A stretch of DNA of 64,000 bases from positions 682,001 to 746,000 of the forward strand of contig WHVD01000010.1 of the NCBI GenBank assembly GCA_015178975.1, written 5' to 3'. The translations under genes and the position numbers were made by a program. The notes beneath the pieces are model-generated. The model was given only the letters and a program-made list of their open reading frames with translations. It was not told the origin of the DNA and did no database searches. The stretch is from Hysterangium stoloniferum. Its lineage: Eukaryota > Basidiomycota > Agaricomycetes > Hysterangiales > Hysterangiaceae. How positions within the stretch are numbered: the first letter of the stretch is position 1; every line of letters starts with the position of its first letter. Below, in pieces: positions 23,385 through 35,926 of the stretch.

Positions 23385-25800
23385 TCCTCAGCGTGTCTAA
23401 TGACTGTGACAATAGTCGCGTTTGGACCACTATGGGCGCACCAAGCGGAGATCCAAGTTCGGCAATGAGCGCAGATTCAATTATCCTCTTTACCTGACAA
23501 GGTCGAGGAGGCAGCAGCTATTACACAGGAAAACTTGCATATATTTTGCCTGGAAACATGGAAAAATAAAACAAAAAGTCAGGGGTAGGACATATGGAGA
23601 GACGTAAAGTGTCAGAGGTGCTAGAAGATGCATTAAGGGTGTCGAGGGTCAAGAAAAATTTGATTCTCCAAAGTTGAGGGTATTGCCAAGCATACTAATA
23701 GTCTCGTCTACTTTAAAGACAGTGCTTCTCACAAAGGATCAATGAGAGAGCATACGGCATTGGGAGAGAGGCGCATAACTGGTTGAACAGAATCGTGATT
23801 TACCTCACACGCCTGATGATGTGTCGTTATTGCTACGTGTTAAAGTATGCCTAATCCCATAATGATGTTTCCATCGGGAATATTTTCCCACCCTTCACTA
23901 ACATCCATTTCCTCAAAATACTTGTTCACATATCAGCGACGATCCACTCGCAGAGGAACTTGCTTGGGAACTCCTAGAAGCCTCACTCGTCGCGCGCTCT
24001 TTTTCTCATCGACGATAGCCCAGATCCCAAACAAGGACCGATTGACTACGAAGTCACAAGTGTCATGGCCATCATTCGAATTGTTTCACGTCAGAGAATA
24101 TTTAGATTGTATATTTTATCCATCCTTTAAACCCTCTGACAATTAACAGTCGATGTAAAGACGACAGCCGATCATTAAAGGTTGGAGGTTATGCTGTTTG
24201 CACACTGCTCTAGTTAAACACCAGAATTCAAGAAGTCCTGCGGCCAACAGGGTTTCCGTTTTCAATAACAACCATAGAGACGAATCTGGCCGAATCAATT
24301 CATACCCGAATGTTTCATGGGAACACGCTACTGTGACCTTGAGGAATCCACAGTATTCTCGTGAGCCATTCCATCAATCTCGTCCCCTTCGCAAGGTCAT
24401 TTCCCTTCTTCCTCTTTCCGCACAGCCTTTCCTGCCTATGCACCATTATCCCCGGACATCGACGATCGAGTATACAGGATTCTCACGACGCCGGTACTAT
24501 TCATCAGTCACCGCAGAACTTCTGCCTCAATCCCAATCCATCCTACTTACTCCGAATATAACGACACCAGCGCAGGACAAGCGACTTCTCAAAGAGAGTA
24601 TTTGCAAATACTTTCATTAGAATAGACGAGAAGCAGCCAAACATGAAGAACTTATTGTCTATATCGATAGAGATATGACCTGTCAATGGACATCAGAGGT
24701 TTCACTTATATCAGAACCTGCCATATCGGCTAGAGTATCAGTCTAAGAACTTGCGCTATGAACAAGCTGTGAAGGAACTTCCTGTACATACATCATCCGA
24801 TTTCATCTATTATTTCATAGATTGTTGCTTATTGTTTTTGCGCTTTTCAACAACGTTCTCGTTGTCTTTTTAACTTATTATGTTTGGTTATATTTTTATG
24901 TCCACCACGCATATTGTCCTGTAATTTGCTATGTGATTCATGGTTTGTTCAAAAGTGTCAGCAGGGTGACCTCGTGAAATTTGAATTTGAACTATATATG
25001 GAATATCATTGCAAATGGTCGAATTCTACCTACAGAACATCATTGAAATTGACAATGTCATTCAATCGACGTGCCACAGGTATTTGGCGATGTGACGCAC
25101 AGCACCACGACTTGTAATAAAAGAGGCCATGTTGTAGAGTTTGCCTCTCAGATAAAGTAGAGATAACTCGCCTATTTTTCACTGATAACTAAATTAGTGT
25201 TGTGATGTCGGTAGATGGAATCAAACCATTCATTCGGGGTGCTGTGAAGCTTCATAGGAAAGGAAGTGAGCCGAGAGCATATAGTAGCGACGGTTGGCGG
25301 GCGGGTGAAAGGTGTTGGTATCAGCCTCACTCAGTCAGCAACGGACAGGACAAAGTTCTCTTTGTTGATCATAAAGGGAGAACATGATAGCTGTCTGGTA
25401 GGGGGATGGAATAACTAACTACCCTCGGAAAGGACTATTGTCAATCTAATATACCTGAATTAACAATGGGATGATGGAAATAAGGTTTAAGGAATTATAA
25501 GTAGAACAAAAGGATGATCAAGGCAGAGAGATAAAATAATAGATCTTGATCGGGTCGGAATAAAGTAGCCAATGTGTGGTAAGACGGGCAGGATTACAGC
25601 GGGCGTGAGTTGTTTAAATAAGATGCCGGACTTGATGTTCATCTACATGTTCCAGTTTAAAGAGCGAGAACGCGAACACTTAGTAGAATCATACGGGAGA
25701 AATGGAAATGCTACGAAGCTGGTCATGACGTATATGTATGAGGGTGACTCGAAAGCGAAGTTGAAGTTGAAGGTGAGACGAAGGTGAGGGCCTGAAAACA
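23385..25800. other. possible unrecognised plus-strand gene and spacer
   Basis: On the plus strand, 23934-24100 reads as coding-like text (DDPLAEELAWELLEASLVAR, then IDYEVTSVMAIIRIVSRQ in the next frame), and 24440-24618 reads DIDDRVYRILTTPVLFISH and ends with a stop after YLQILSLE. These could be exons of one small gene, but joins are uncertain and no family is recognised. From 24620 to 25800 I see nothing identifiable. Confidence 0.3.
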
Positions 25801-25807
25801 GGACAAC

Positions 25808-26640
25808 TTATAAGTTTGACCACAACGTTACTATGGTAAATCGAGACGGCAAATGTCGCGCTTCGTCCAGCTCAAAACTGTGGTACCGTGCCTCGCGCTC
25901 GTGGATGTGGTCCGTAAAGGCGTACGCGCGAATGTCGCTGCCAAACAATTCGGAAGTCACTCTGGCCACGTCGCCGGGCGCCCACTCCGCTGTATGCTGA
26001 CACGCAGAATACCATAGGCGGTGCAGCGTGTTCAAGGAGGGATAGCAGGGATAGCAGGGGCGTGCTCAAGAGCTGGGAAGAGGTGGCATAGTGGTGTGTG
26101 TTGGATATGCGTGTTGCAGCCATGAGGTGCGTTCGTCCATAGGGCTCTACAATTTGCAAGATATTCCAAGAACGAAAAAGATACATTCAATTTGTGGTAT
26201 AATGATATATGGCTGAGGGAAACTCACCAGGAAGCCAATACATCCACTCAGCCTCTCTCGTGAACCTAAATCCGTACGTATATCTAGTTCCATGCCTATC
26301 TTGTCATTTCTCTTTTCGCCACGGTCAATCGCATCGACGAAGACTTGCAGACGCCGTTCGAAACCGCCATTATCCCGCATCGGCCACCCCGTTCTTTTAC
26401 CGGCAATGTTTCTACAAAGTGCGAAAAATCGGCAAGTGCGTGCGCAAAGGTGTAATGGCTGAGCAGTAGCAGGAGGTCCCACGCGGGCGAGCCGGGGAGC
26501 AGAGTCTGTGGAAGCAGCATTACGCCGAAACGTAACGGTGGTAGCGCGGCGGACGGCGGGACGAAAGGCCGCAGAGATGTGTGGGAGACGGTCCATGCTG
26601 CTGCTGGTAGTCTTGGCGCTGTCGTGATACTTGACAGAGA
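25808..26640 (-). other. GC-rich coding-like patch, unrecognised
   Basis: An abrupt GC-rich stretch in AT-rich surroundings. Minus-strand frames give protein-like text, e.g. FGVMLLPQTLLPGSPAWDLL followed by SHYTFAHALADFSHFVETLP (~26530-26420) and LFGSDIRAYAFTDHIHERE (~25940-25885), in different frames, which would require introns. No domain was recognised. It may be a host gene, a captured fragment or decayed sequence. Confidence 0.3.
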
Positions 26641-26847
26641 ATCGGTGTAGTGTTTGATCACAAGAGAAAATATATTAGATCAAATTTCATTTATTACACT
26701 TGATCTAAATCGCAGTATTTGAGGAGATATGCCCTTTATAACTTCTTACTTCAAAACGGTGGCAAAAAATGAAGATTTTGGACTCCACCATGAATTATGC
26801 AAGCAGCAATAACCAATTGACAGTGTCTCATTTTAGTGATTGGCAAG

Positions 26848-27400
26848 GCCCGGCCTGAAAGCCCCGGCTTGGGTCTTTCAATATCTCAGGCTGGGCTTTA
26901 AAAGACGGTTTGGGCTAGGCTTGGCCTGGATTGGGCCCGGCCGTGGGTAGAGATGGTACAAGATGGGATTTGTAAACTTGTAGTCTACTAATAAAATCAA
27001 ATAAACTTCTCAAAACATTATAAATAGATATTATACATAAATTTTCTCTTCATCAGAGGATAGCTCAACTTCAAGCAATGTGGCCTCTGAATCCCCACTA
27101 GCCCAAATCTCCAGCCACAAACTTGTTTCAATTTCTTTGTCACTCTCAATATCCATCTTAAATGCAGAATAAGGCATTTGAGGATGGATAAGGAAGTCCT
27201 TCCAAATCACACATTTGACAACTTGAAGCACTTTGACAATGTCATTTTTTAAATGGTTTTGATGGGATGTGAGTGTAATGCCACCAGATGAAAATGCCCT
27301 CTCACTAGAGAGGAATACAATCCCCAAATATGAGAACAGATGCCACTGTGAAGGCATGATGGCATAGACATGAGCCAGTAAAATTCCTATTCCAATTTAT
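26848..27400 (-). mobile_element. hAT DNA transposon remnant (transposase C-terminus)
   Basis: The minus-strand frame 27031-27357 contains FSYLGIVFLSSERAFSSGG, the hallmark of the hAT C-terminal dimerisation domain, continuing with ITLTSHQNHLKND. The reading frame is open there for 108 codons but the rest of the transposase (BED finger, catalytic core) is not seen upstream. At 26848-26950 a GGCCCGGCC-rich stretch resembles the terminal inverted repeats of some hAT families. No partner repeat was found, so only one end is present. This is a truncated, inactive copy. Confidence 0.7.
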
Positions 27401-28342
27401 GATCATATTCTCTTTATAACTCGTTTCATACCTGAAAATAAAAACACCCTGATGAGTGTTGCAGAAGTCATAACCTTCCAGAATATGGAACAGCCACTAA
27501 GAGAAATCAATCAGATCAATTCCTTGTCTCACAACTGTCAAGAGGGATTTAGTACTGAAAGGAAAGCTGTGAATATATAGGAGAGTGTACACAACGGGAA
27601 ATACATACTTTAGCCACAATCCTCTGAAGGCCCAGATGAGGTAGAGAATTTGATATAAAAGCATAGATAGCCAAGCAGCAACATATTGTAAGGGCAACTC
27701 TCTAGACTGCACTGACTTGCACTGTGACTGAGTTGGGGCACTAGCAGAGGGAATCTGAAGTAAGTCTTACATATACCTATCTATTTATATACATGTAGAG
27801 TACAGTATTACTCACCTAGCAGAGGGAGTCTGAAGAGAAAAGTCTAAGGAATCCTTGGCTAGTGGGTGACTAACTAAAAGTGCAGTGGAGTTTGAAAATG
27901 TGATAAAGACATGAATGAGTTGTGGATGGATGTTGCAAGATGGTGCTGTGAGCAGAAGAAAGAAATTGGTGAAGTGGATCCCACAGAGATCAAAGAATAA
28001 TGGAGGATGTTGCCAGGGCAATGCCGGGGCCCATAACCTATTAGAATGAAAGAAGGGAAGGGATCGGGGCACAGAATAGTGACCCTAGTGGACAAATAGA
28101 CCACCACTCATACTCAAACTCAGACTCAGATTGACCACATGGTGGACAGAACCAAAGCCATGGATAAGGAGTGAATTTGGAGAACTTGAGATTGTCCCCT
28201 GACACATATAGAAAAGCTGCAGCGTGCAGTTTTCCTTTCCAAATATACCCTACTTCTGGATGCAATGTCAGAATTGTGTCATGAAATGCAATTGCTAGAC
28301 AAAATATTGATATGTATATGTGTGTGGGATTGAAAAGATATG
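27401..28342. other. no recognised gene
   Basis: AT-rich spacer between the hAT remnant and the repeat copy at 28343. The open frames here are short and low in information. It may contain more decayed transposon sequence, but none can be supported. Confidence 0.45.
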
Positions 28343-28487
28343 TGTACTTGAACCAGTGACAATCCAGTAGTAAAAGAGCTGGCTAAAACCTGTCATGAGT
28401 TTCAATGAAGACATCTTGCCAGCCATGCTTACTTGTCACTTTCTGTCTGAATGAAGTAAGCAATTTGAGCAGAGGTGCATGACATAG
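28343..28487 (-). repeat. interspersed repeat R1, copy 1
   Basis: Its reverse complement (containing AAGATGTCTTCATTGAAACT and TTAGCCAGCTC) matches 29841-30035 and 43631-43965 on the plus strand. It is cut on the right by the solo LTR starting at 28488. The nature of the family is unknown. Confidence 0.65.
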
Positions 28488-29419
28488 TGTTATGACCGGA
28501 AAACCTGCTGGACCTTGGAACCCATCCTATATGCACCCGACTCTCTATATGCACCCGACTCTCTATATGCACCCGACTCTCTATATGCACCTGACTCTCT
28601 ATATGCACCCGACTTTCTATATACACCTGACTCTCTGTATGCACCAAGTTTCAGTTACCGGAAAACCCCCCGGGACCTGGACCTCACACTTGTCTTTGCT
28701 CGACTCTCTGTGTCTCAAGTATCAGTCATCAGAACACCCACCAGGCCCCGCACACTTGTCAAACTCTTTACATCCAACTCTGCCCCACGCACCAGTCACT
28801 GGATTCCACCCAGACAATCTGTCAGCCCTCTATCTCAGCCCTGTTCCTGTTATAGTCTTATGACCTGTCATGTTTCTTTCTCTGCTCCATTCCATTCCAT
28901 CCCTAACACCAGGATTGGTGTTTATTTATCCCATTTCGTGATTTCCCATTTAGTCTCTCATTATTACTGGATTAGGTATGACATAGATTCCAAAGTCTAT
29001 ATAGTACAGATATATTTGTACATATATACAATGTGGTCAGAAAATCAACTAGGATTCCCCCAGTTAATTGACCTTCTAAATCTGCTCTATCCTACCTCTC
29101 TCTTCATTGTAAACACTTCATCATCACCATCTCAGGGCCCATGGGCCATCCCGACTCAGCACCTGACCTATCGCCCTCCATGGACTCTCCAACCCGACTC
29201 AACAACTTGACTCAACAATTTGACTGTTCAACTACTCAACCTCTCAACCAACCTGGACTCCTCAGGTCTGTCTGTCCGTCTGAAATTGGACACTGCAACC
29301 TGCAAGGGTACAGCCTATAAGCTGAAGCCAAGTCCTACCAGCATCTGTGGGTTTCTCTGGAAACCTTGTCTATAGGCCTCACGACTCAGTCTTACTCAGC
29401 CCTGTAACAGTCCCTAACA
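28488..29419 (+). mobile_element. Ty3-type solo LTR with CATAG target duplication
   Basis: Begins TGTTATGACCGG and ends CCCTAACA, 932 bp, flanked by the same five bases CATAG at 28483-28487 and 29420-29424. It aligns with the solo LTR at 58861-61286 (shared GCACCCGAC-type start, CCAAGTCCTACC near the end). No internal region is attached, so it is a solo LTR. A long open frame through it is an accident of the tandem repeat at its start. Confidence 0.9.
28533..28645 (+). repeat. 18-bp tandem repeat within the solo LTR
   Basis: About six head-to-tail units of TATATGCACCCGACTCTC with small changes. The unit length is a multiple of three, which is why a spurious open frame repeating YAPDSL runs through it. 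The related LTR at 58861 has only one such unit, so the array expanded in this copy. Confidence 0.85.
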
Positions 29420-29424
29420 CATAG

Positions 29425-30289
29425 TGACTGACCAGAGAGGAAGTAATCTACGATTTCCATCACAATTGGGGATAGATGATAAGGATGGGTATCTACCTAA
29501 ATTAACTGAAGTAACAGTGAGTAAGCTACTACTGTAAAGTAAGAAAGATGTGTGTACCTCTCAGTGAGTGACAAACCTTCACAGAGAGGCTATGCAGTCG
29601 GTGTCCATTCATATAATTCAGCAAAGACCAGTGAAGTAGACAGTCATTCTATATCTAGCTACAATTGATATAAAAGATTTACATGATGGTGCATGACCAC
29701 TATTAGAAGGTGCCATTAAATTAAGAGGCATTAATTCAAAATATTTTTCAACTCAAGAAGATGATAAACATCCTTGTCCACATGGTAATTGGCCTGGCTG
29801 CAATAATGGCTCTCAGTGATGTGCAGTGACCCTATTTCTGAGATGCATCTTTATAATGTATCTTCAATGATAGTACCAACTGTCAATTCCTTCCTCTCTT
29901 CTCCTCATTCAAAATGTCATACAATGCTACTCAAATTTCTTCGCAGAAAGTGACCAGTCAGTGGATGTCTTTGAAACTTGGGATGGTGCCTAGCCAGCTT
30001 GGTTACTATGGGATCATTGCTCCTTCTGGTATATTGTAGTCAAAAGTGTTAAAATATGTGTGTCTCTATCATGTACTCAGGTAGCAGAAGACCCTCACAA
30101 TCGTGTAGGGAGCTATATTCACATGTAGCTACATATATAAACTCTAAGAACAATAGAATGTTATATGGGGAAGACAATGGGAATGCAAAAACAAGGGGAA
30201 CAATGGAACCAATAGGGGAAGGGAACAAAGGAACATGAACTTGGATGATGCTCTAAATCCAACAAAAAAAATGATATATTTGAGATGAT
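29425..30289. other. spacer with R1 repeat copy 2 (29841-30035)
   Basis: 29841-30035 matches the R1 family (AATGTATCTTCAAT at its start and GGGATCATTGCTCCTTCTGG near its end), collinear with 43631-43965. The remaining bases show no gene or other repeat. Confidence 0.55.
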
Positions 30290-30639
30290 AGCAAGTCTTT
30301 TTATACTAAATAAATGCTAACTAATTACTAATATTTCTGATTTCTTCTTCAAGAATAGAGTTCAGATATGTGCCTTTAACATCCATTATATCCCAATTCA
30401 ATACTGTTCCCAAAGCAATTAATGCTCTGAGTGAAGCAAACTTGAGTGCCAGTGATTTCATAATAGTCCATTCCAGGACACTGTAAACCCTTGTGCAACT
30501 AAGTGACCTTTTGCATTGTCACTTCTTGGCTTGTTTTGGTAGCATATACCCAACAGCATCCTATTGTTGTCCTGCTGGGTGGTGAATTAATCAACTTACA
30601 GGTGCCAATGCTGAAAAATGCTTCATGGGGTGTTATTTC

Positions 30640-32128
30640 TGTTAGGTTTTATTAATATTGTGTTATGCGCCATTTGAGGATATGTGCAGAGGTTTGCATT
30701 CATTGCTTGGCTACATGTACTTGGCTACATTGTAGATTATAATAGCTTAGTAATATACTTCAAACCTTGTCCGTTTCCTCTCAACTGTCAAGTTTGTACA
30801 GGTTATGGGCCCTGCCCCATTGCTTTAAAGAATCACATTAATACTATCACATTATCCTATGTCTAACAACATCAACACCTTATGTACATACTTGTGAGCA
30901 TCCCAAAACTCTCAGGTGATAACTACCATGAATGGAAGTTTTCACTGTCAATGGTTCTGCAGCATGCTGGATTGTGGGGTGTTGTGAGTGGTGGAGCAAA
31001 GGCACCTAAGGATGAGAATAGCCAGGAGTATGTGGAATGGGCAAAGCATTCAGAGGATGGTTACATGGCAATTGGACTCATGATCATGTCAAGTGAACAG
31101 TCATATATTCGGGATTGTGCCACTGGATCTGAGGTGTGGAAAGCACTTGTGAAAATCTACCAGGCCAATAATTGGGCCAATCAAATTTCGTTGAAATGCC
31201 AGCTCTATACATACCAACATGATGTCACAAAGCCAGTGATGGAATATTTCCATGGCATTTTGACTCTGGCTTTGTAGCTTCAAGTCATTGGAGTTGAGTT
31301 ACATGAAGAGGATGTGCCAGATGTTCTCATTTATTGTTTAGCTCTGGAATTTGGTGTGGTAGTGACCACTCTATGCAGTGGGTAGGATCACTTACCATTG
31401 AGGACATTTCTGTGGGACTGGTCGAAGAAGAAAGCCATTTGAAAGGCCGGAAGGACACTGAGAGTCAAATGGGCCTGAAAGTGAAAACAGACTCACCAAA
31501 TGTGAAACAGTTGAAAATTTGCTATACATAGATGCAATGGCGAAGGTCACATCATGCATTTTTGTCCTGCACTGCAGCCAATTGGTTTGTTGTCAAGTGG
31601 ATCACTTACTGAAAACCTGAAGGCTCTCACTGCTCATGCAGGGGGGCAATTTTATTTTGCATATTTAATTTCATTGCATGGACTGGGAGCAGGGCTCCAA
31701 GGTCTGGCATTTTTCATTTGGTCTGGGAGGTTAGGAGGATGTGTACACACTCGAGGTACAATTCAATGCTAACATACCAGATATGTGGTCTGGGAGGTTG
31801 GGGGAATGCATTCTAGGAGAATTGGACTCTCCAAGGTTCGATTCAATGCCAAATGTACCAGATGGATCTTGCATCTAGTGGGTGCAATAGTTTCAGGCAG
31901 TTTTTGTGTCAAGTGGGCACAAAATACTTTTCTTTTGTGTTTGTTCAAATGACTTACAAAGTGGGCATGTTAGGTTTTATTTATATTGTGTTGCATGCCA
32001 TTTGAGGATGTGCACAGAGGTTCACATTCATCACTCAACTATGTGTACTTGGCTACATCGTAGATTACAGTAGCTTAGTAATATACTTCAAACCTTGTTC
32101 ATTTCCTCTCAACTGTCAAGTTCGTACA
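30640..32128 (+). mobile_element. short gag-only Copia-type element, ATTTC target duplication
   Basis: Two direct repeats of 161 bp, 30640-30800 and 31968-32128, both beginning TGTTAGGTTTTATT and ending GTACA, bound a ~1.17 kb interior. The same five bases ATTTC flank the whole unit (30635-30639 and 32129-32133). Directly after the left LTR is GGTTATGGGCC, a primer-binding site of the tRNA-iMet-half type. The interior holds only gag-like sequence, so this is a non-autonomous or internally reduced element. The LTRs differ at a modest number of positions, so it is not very recent. The gag is broken. Confidence 0.88.
30882..31600 (+). pseudogene. Copia gag (UBN2-type) fossil
   Basis: Text such as PKLSGDNYHEWKFSLSMVLQ, then LKCQLYTYQHD, and later TIEDISVGLVEEESHLKGRK is that of the UBN2/retrotran_gag capsid of Copia elements. 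A degraded zinc knuckle seems to follow. It is the only coding content of the 30640-32128 element. It is broken, with a few breaks. Confidence 0.8.
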
Positions 32129-32770
32129 ATTTCAGTTCCAAGAGTTCAGGTAGGCAATCAGTTCTTAAGGTTTTTGGCAAATCCCTGGTGTATATCATAC
32201 CCTTGCATGTTTGACTATTGTGCGATTTAATTGCTCAGCTATTCCATTTTGGGCAGGGAAATAAGGTGCCACAGTATCCATAATTATTCCCTCCTCTGTG
32301 TAAATATCCTGGAATAGTTTGTTAATATATTCATTACTGTTATCTGTCCTAATGCATTTCAAAGTTTTGTTTATTTGGTTTTCAACAAAGGTGTATGTTT
32401 AAGGGTCTGGTCCTTTTATCTATCCATAAATAAACACTGTGTCTTGTTTTAATAGAGTAAAAATATTTCTTGTGACTTGGTCCTTCAGTAGCAGCTGGTC
32501 CCCATATGCCTGACATGATTAACTCGCCTACATCGCTTACAGAGTCTTCAGCCTCCACATGTGCCTTTCCTTGTATGCAAGCCTTGCATTGAGTGATCTC
32601 CTGTGTTTCGTCCACCTGTAGTCCTGTAATTAATTGATTAATTAATTTTTAACAACTTGACCACTCCAATGTTGATATGGCCAAGTCTCCTGTGCCATTT
32701 GTCTCAAGTGTGCACTTTAGCAATCGCGGGAAATTCACTTAGTTTGGTACCCATATCGATTTGTGCCTTC

Positions 32771-34083
32771 ATAAAAATATAATTTCTGATATATAATTTT
32801 CTGACACATCATAGTATACCAACAAAACGAGTCTGCTTCGATTCCTCATAAAACAATAAATAAAAAGGTCCAAAGATGGCCTAGCATCCGATATGGGAAT
32901 GAAACAAATCAAGGATTTGCAATACAATATATGATTACCGCCTTATCCCAGTGTCGAACCAATCAGGGTCATCCATCGGCGGGATCAGTGGTGGTTTACC
33001 CTCCACTTTGATCAGCTGATAGCCTGTCGATACGGTGGAAAGCTATGGATGTCATCATTGACTCGTGGTATGATTTCGAAATATCAGCCCATTGCATGAT
33101 ATTCACTAGGAGGCGGGATCCCATCGTACACGATATAATACTTGTCCATCTGAAATGCATAATCACTTATTGGTTTTGAGCATGTGAAATTGATTATCAC
33201 TTACACCATGGCGATCTCAGGCGAAACAGCCTCTTTGGGTAAATAGACGGTACAACTAACAAGTAGCCCGGCGAAAATACTGGTAACACAAGTTAAAATA
33301 TGCGGACCGCAGAGAACCGTCTCGTGGAAGAGCGAGAACATACCCAAAGAAGTAAATAATGCTAGACGGTCGGCCTAACTAAGCCCACATTTTCAAGAGA
33401 AGCAATGCTATGTTTACCTATCCTGTATCATCCCCGATAACAAAGGAGACCTATATCCTTCGCGATGTTGCTGAATGGCTTTCAGTATCATGAGGAAGCA
33501 CAGGATGGTTTCATTGATCAACGGCGGCAGCATTCCGAACCAAAACATTCGTGTCGTTGCACCAGCATTCATAGTCTCCACGCCCAAATAGTAGCCATCC
33601 ATACTAAGCTCTGCTTTTTATTTTAAGCGACTGGATATATCAGACCTTTCTCATCACGCATGAGTACTGACCGGGGGGTATTTCAATGCACATAAGGAGC
33701 GCAGACCCAACTACCCCAAGCGCCAGCAGGGGCACTAGTACCAAGAGGAGCCTTCTATCCCGTCCGTAAACAGCGTAAACCTTTTTGATAGTTACTTAAG
33801 ACATCGATACCATAGTGGCTACTTAAACTCACCCGGCACAGTAATATTACTTGATGCGTTGGAAGCAAAAGTGTATTGTTTGTGAAAGGAAAAACCATGC
33901 GGGGATAAACCTACCTTCCCCAGATAGAATGGCAGCACCGAGGCTTTTTCAAAGGAAGGGAATCAGTCGGTATAATCTCCTCATCAATGTATACTAACGA
34001 AAATATATCCCACCAAAGGAAAGTACCTCTTTTGTTGGTCGTCGCAATCCATCCAAGATCACTGTGCAGAATTGACTTGAAAA
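32771..34083. repeat. duplicated segment, copy 1
   Basis: From ATAAAAATATAATTTC to GAATTGACTTGAAAA this segment recurs at 44049-45184 and continues at 55121-55203, in the same orientation. Copy 2 lacks about 100 bp found here near 32940-33050 and is split by a Copia array. Copy 1 keeps the uninterrupted site at about 34000-34007. Confidence 0.9.
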
Positions 34084-34100
34084 TCACTACAGCTATCAAT
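32950..34100 (-). pseudogene. multi-pass membrane protein gene, copy 1 (RVYALYGR-type)
   Basis: Minus-strand exon-like pieces include VYAVYGRDRRLLLVLVPLLA running into hydrophobic sequence (33770-33680), MFWFGMLPPLINETILCFLM (33560-33500), and a C-terminal block with SIFAGLLVSCTVYLPKEA (~33280-33220). An RxYALYGR motif followed by a membrane segment, then a second FW...ET...L membrane segment, is typical of a large Agaricomycete family of ~7-span membrane proteins of unknown function (DUF6533-like). N-terminal exons at about 34100-33900 are less clear. Both copies look partly decayed, though short introns make this hard to judge. The role is unknown. Confidence 0.5.
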
Positions 34101-35488
34101 ATTCAAACGCATGAGATATCGACGACGCAGTCGGAACCCTGACCTACCTACAAGGTTTGGAATTACCCGACTGTACCAAACTTCGCTGCGAAGCGTTGGT
34201 TGAGATGACAAGGATTACAATGATATTAGAGAGATATGAGTCACCATGAAAGTCGAAAATAGCAATAAAGAGCCCTAGATAACGGGCCTAAACCAGGGTC
34301 AATGTTATAATAATGCGATGTCGCTCCCGAAATACACAACTCACGAAAATATAGAGGGATTTTCCCAGCGACCACCGTCGTTGCCATATAGATTTCTGTA
34401 AGACGTGATAGTGACAAACGACATGTCTCGAAATTCCGTCCACGCACTTCGTGGTTAATGGTCAATACTGAGAGTGTATAGGAATCATTATTAATTTCTG
34501 GCGCCGTTGAAGTAAAATTCTGGCTGTACCATAGTCATACACCATTACTACCATTGCCGCTATATATGGAAATTTGAGGGAACGATGTTGATATAAAATA
34601 TCTGTAATAATCGCCGATCAGCTCAATAATGTGGAACACTAGAGGAAAGATGTGGGACCGTCGGGCGCTCCTGGAAGGAAAGCTGTGGGACCGTATAGTG
34701 GGAAGCTGGTGTTATCCATGCTACTTGCTTGTGTTGGAGATTGTGGGTAATGAGATATATAATGGTAGCTTCAATGCACTCTAAGGGCATTTTAGAACAA
34801 GGAGTTGAGGCAGGAACTCAATTGAGGCTCCAGGAGCTCAGCTGATATTTTTGTGTATTAAACGGGAACGACCATCCATCTATATCGATCCACCTTGTAT
34901 TTTATCAAAGCTCGCAGCTTCTACAATGCTGATACTTTAAAATTTATACAGAATTCTATCACAGGGTGTATAATGTTCCCTTGATGAGCATCACATAAAG
35001 TAAGGGGTGTCTCTTTCCAGGGCTTCTGCATATATAGCAGTGTTACCCATTACACCCTGACGCTGGGAAACCATGCTAGCATTACGCAATCTAACAGAAA
35101 GTCGCTTCACATTGGCATGGCGCCCAATTGGAGCCCGCCGCCCGCCCGCCCACCGACGACAGGTTAACCTCGTCAATTGCCCGCCTCAATCCGGACGAAA
35201 AAGATTCGCCTTATCTTTCCCGCGCATTAACGCCGACACATCGGGGATAAACTCAGCGCCGGCGGTTTCAATTTTAATTTCACGGAGGTCCAGCGATAAT
35301 TAATACACGTTACAATCAATGCTTCTGCAATTTAATGTCGTTGTATTTCAGTTCCCATATGAAATATGCACAATGGGTGCCCACCATGATCCAAGGCATT
35401 GCCAAAGATTATATGATGACCGGAAGGATGAGACCAACACCTTCCAAGGTGATTTGGGCAGTGTTAGATACACGCTGTATTGTGGTGC
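34101..35488. other. spacer with a short repeat (35021-35103)
   Basis: 35021-35103 (GGGCTTCTGCATATATAGCA... to ...CTAACAGAAAG) recurs at 43778-43861. The adjoining 35110-35290 is GC-rich and carries no recognised domain. TAATCGCCGATCAGCTCAAT near 34606-34628 has an inverted match at 42339-42357. Confidence 0.5.
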
Positions 35489-35877
35489 TGGTGTAGTCGC
35501 GGGAATATCAGTTGAAGATTGTCTACATTCGTAATACAAATGTTCTGGGAAGGACCTTCACCTAGGCAACATTCTGTATTACGAATATAGACAATCTTCG
35601 TGTTGAAAAAGGAACCTCAAGAACCTCAGTCACGTTGTAGGTAAGGTAACGGACTGATATATTATGTACCTAATAGTAGTTTAACTAATAAACAACTATT
35701 AGTTACAGTAAGGCGAGTAGCTTAGGATCTTAACTCACCTCAGTCACGTTGTAGGTAAGGTAACGGACTGAGGTGTTTCTACTATGGTCGACTACCTTAT
35801 ATAGCAACCGGTCGGCTTCGAGTGAGCGACGCGTAAGCCTAAATTCAACACTTCGACTGATATTCCGCGACTACACC
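35489..35877 (-). repeat. Copia LTR-type relic with duplicated palindrome
   Basis: The minus strand here aligns with part of the 322-bp Copia LTR at 36237-36558 (shared TAACTAATA, TTAGGTACA, AGTCCGTTA and GACTGAGGTGAGTT). It carries the CACCTCAGTC...GACTGAGGTG palindrome at 35736-35775 and a partial second copy at 35624-35657. TGTAGTCGCGGGAATATCAG at 35491 has an inverted partner at 35857-35877, bounding the unit. It is an old, diverged copy. Confidence 0.6.
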
Positions 35878-35885
35878 AGCAATAA

Positions 35886-35926
35886 GGTAGGCGTCACTTT
35901 AGTTCAGCACCTGTTTATGTAAGCAA
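35886..35926. repeat. left member of an inverted repeat pair
   Basis: GTAGGCGTCACTTTAGTTCA and the bases following it match, inverted, 42279-42318. The pair brackets the Copia element at 36237-41841 and may be ends of an older DNA transposon. Confidence 0.6.

Larger units (their letters stand above)
30290..32800 (-). mobile_element. Ty1/Copia retrotransposon fossil (host of a nested insertion)
   Basis: On the minus strand the integrase core lies at 32800-32129 (CKACIQGKAHVE, SGIWGPAATEGPSHKKYF, APYFPAQNGIAEQLNRT). Part of a reverse transcriptase lies at 30639-30290 (LVAQGF, then DVKGTYLNSILEEEI). The two parts are separated by the younger element at 30640-32128. No LTRs could be assigned. 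It is broken, with many breaks, and looks old. Confidence 0.8.

Noticed and set aside
28515-29210. Long plus-strand open frame with YAPDSL repeats
   Set aside because: It lies wholly within a solo LTR, and the repeat arises from an 18-bp tandem array, so it is not a gene.
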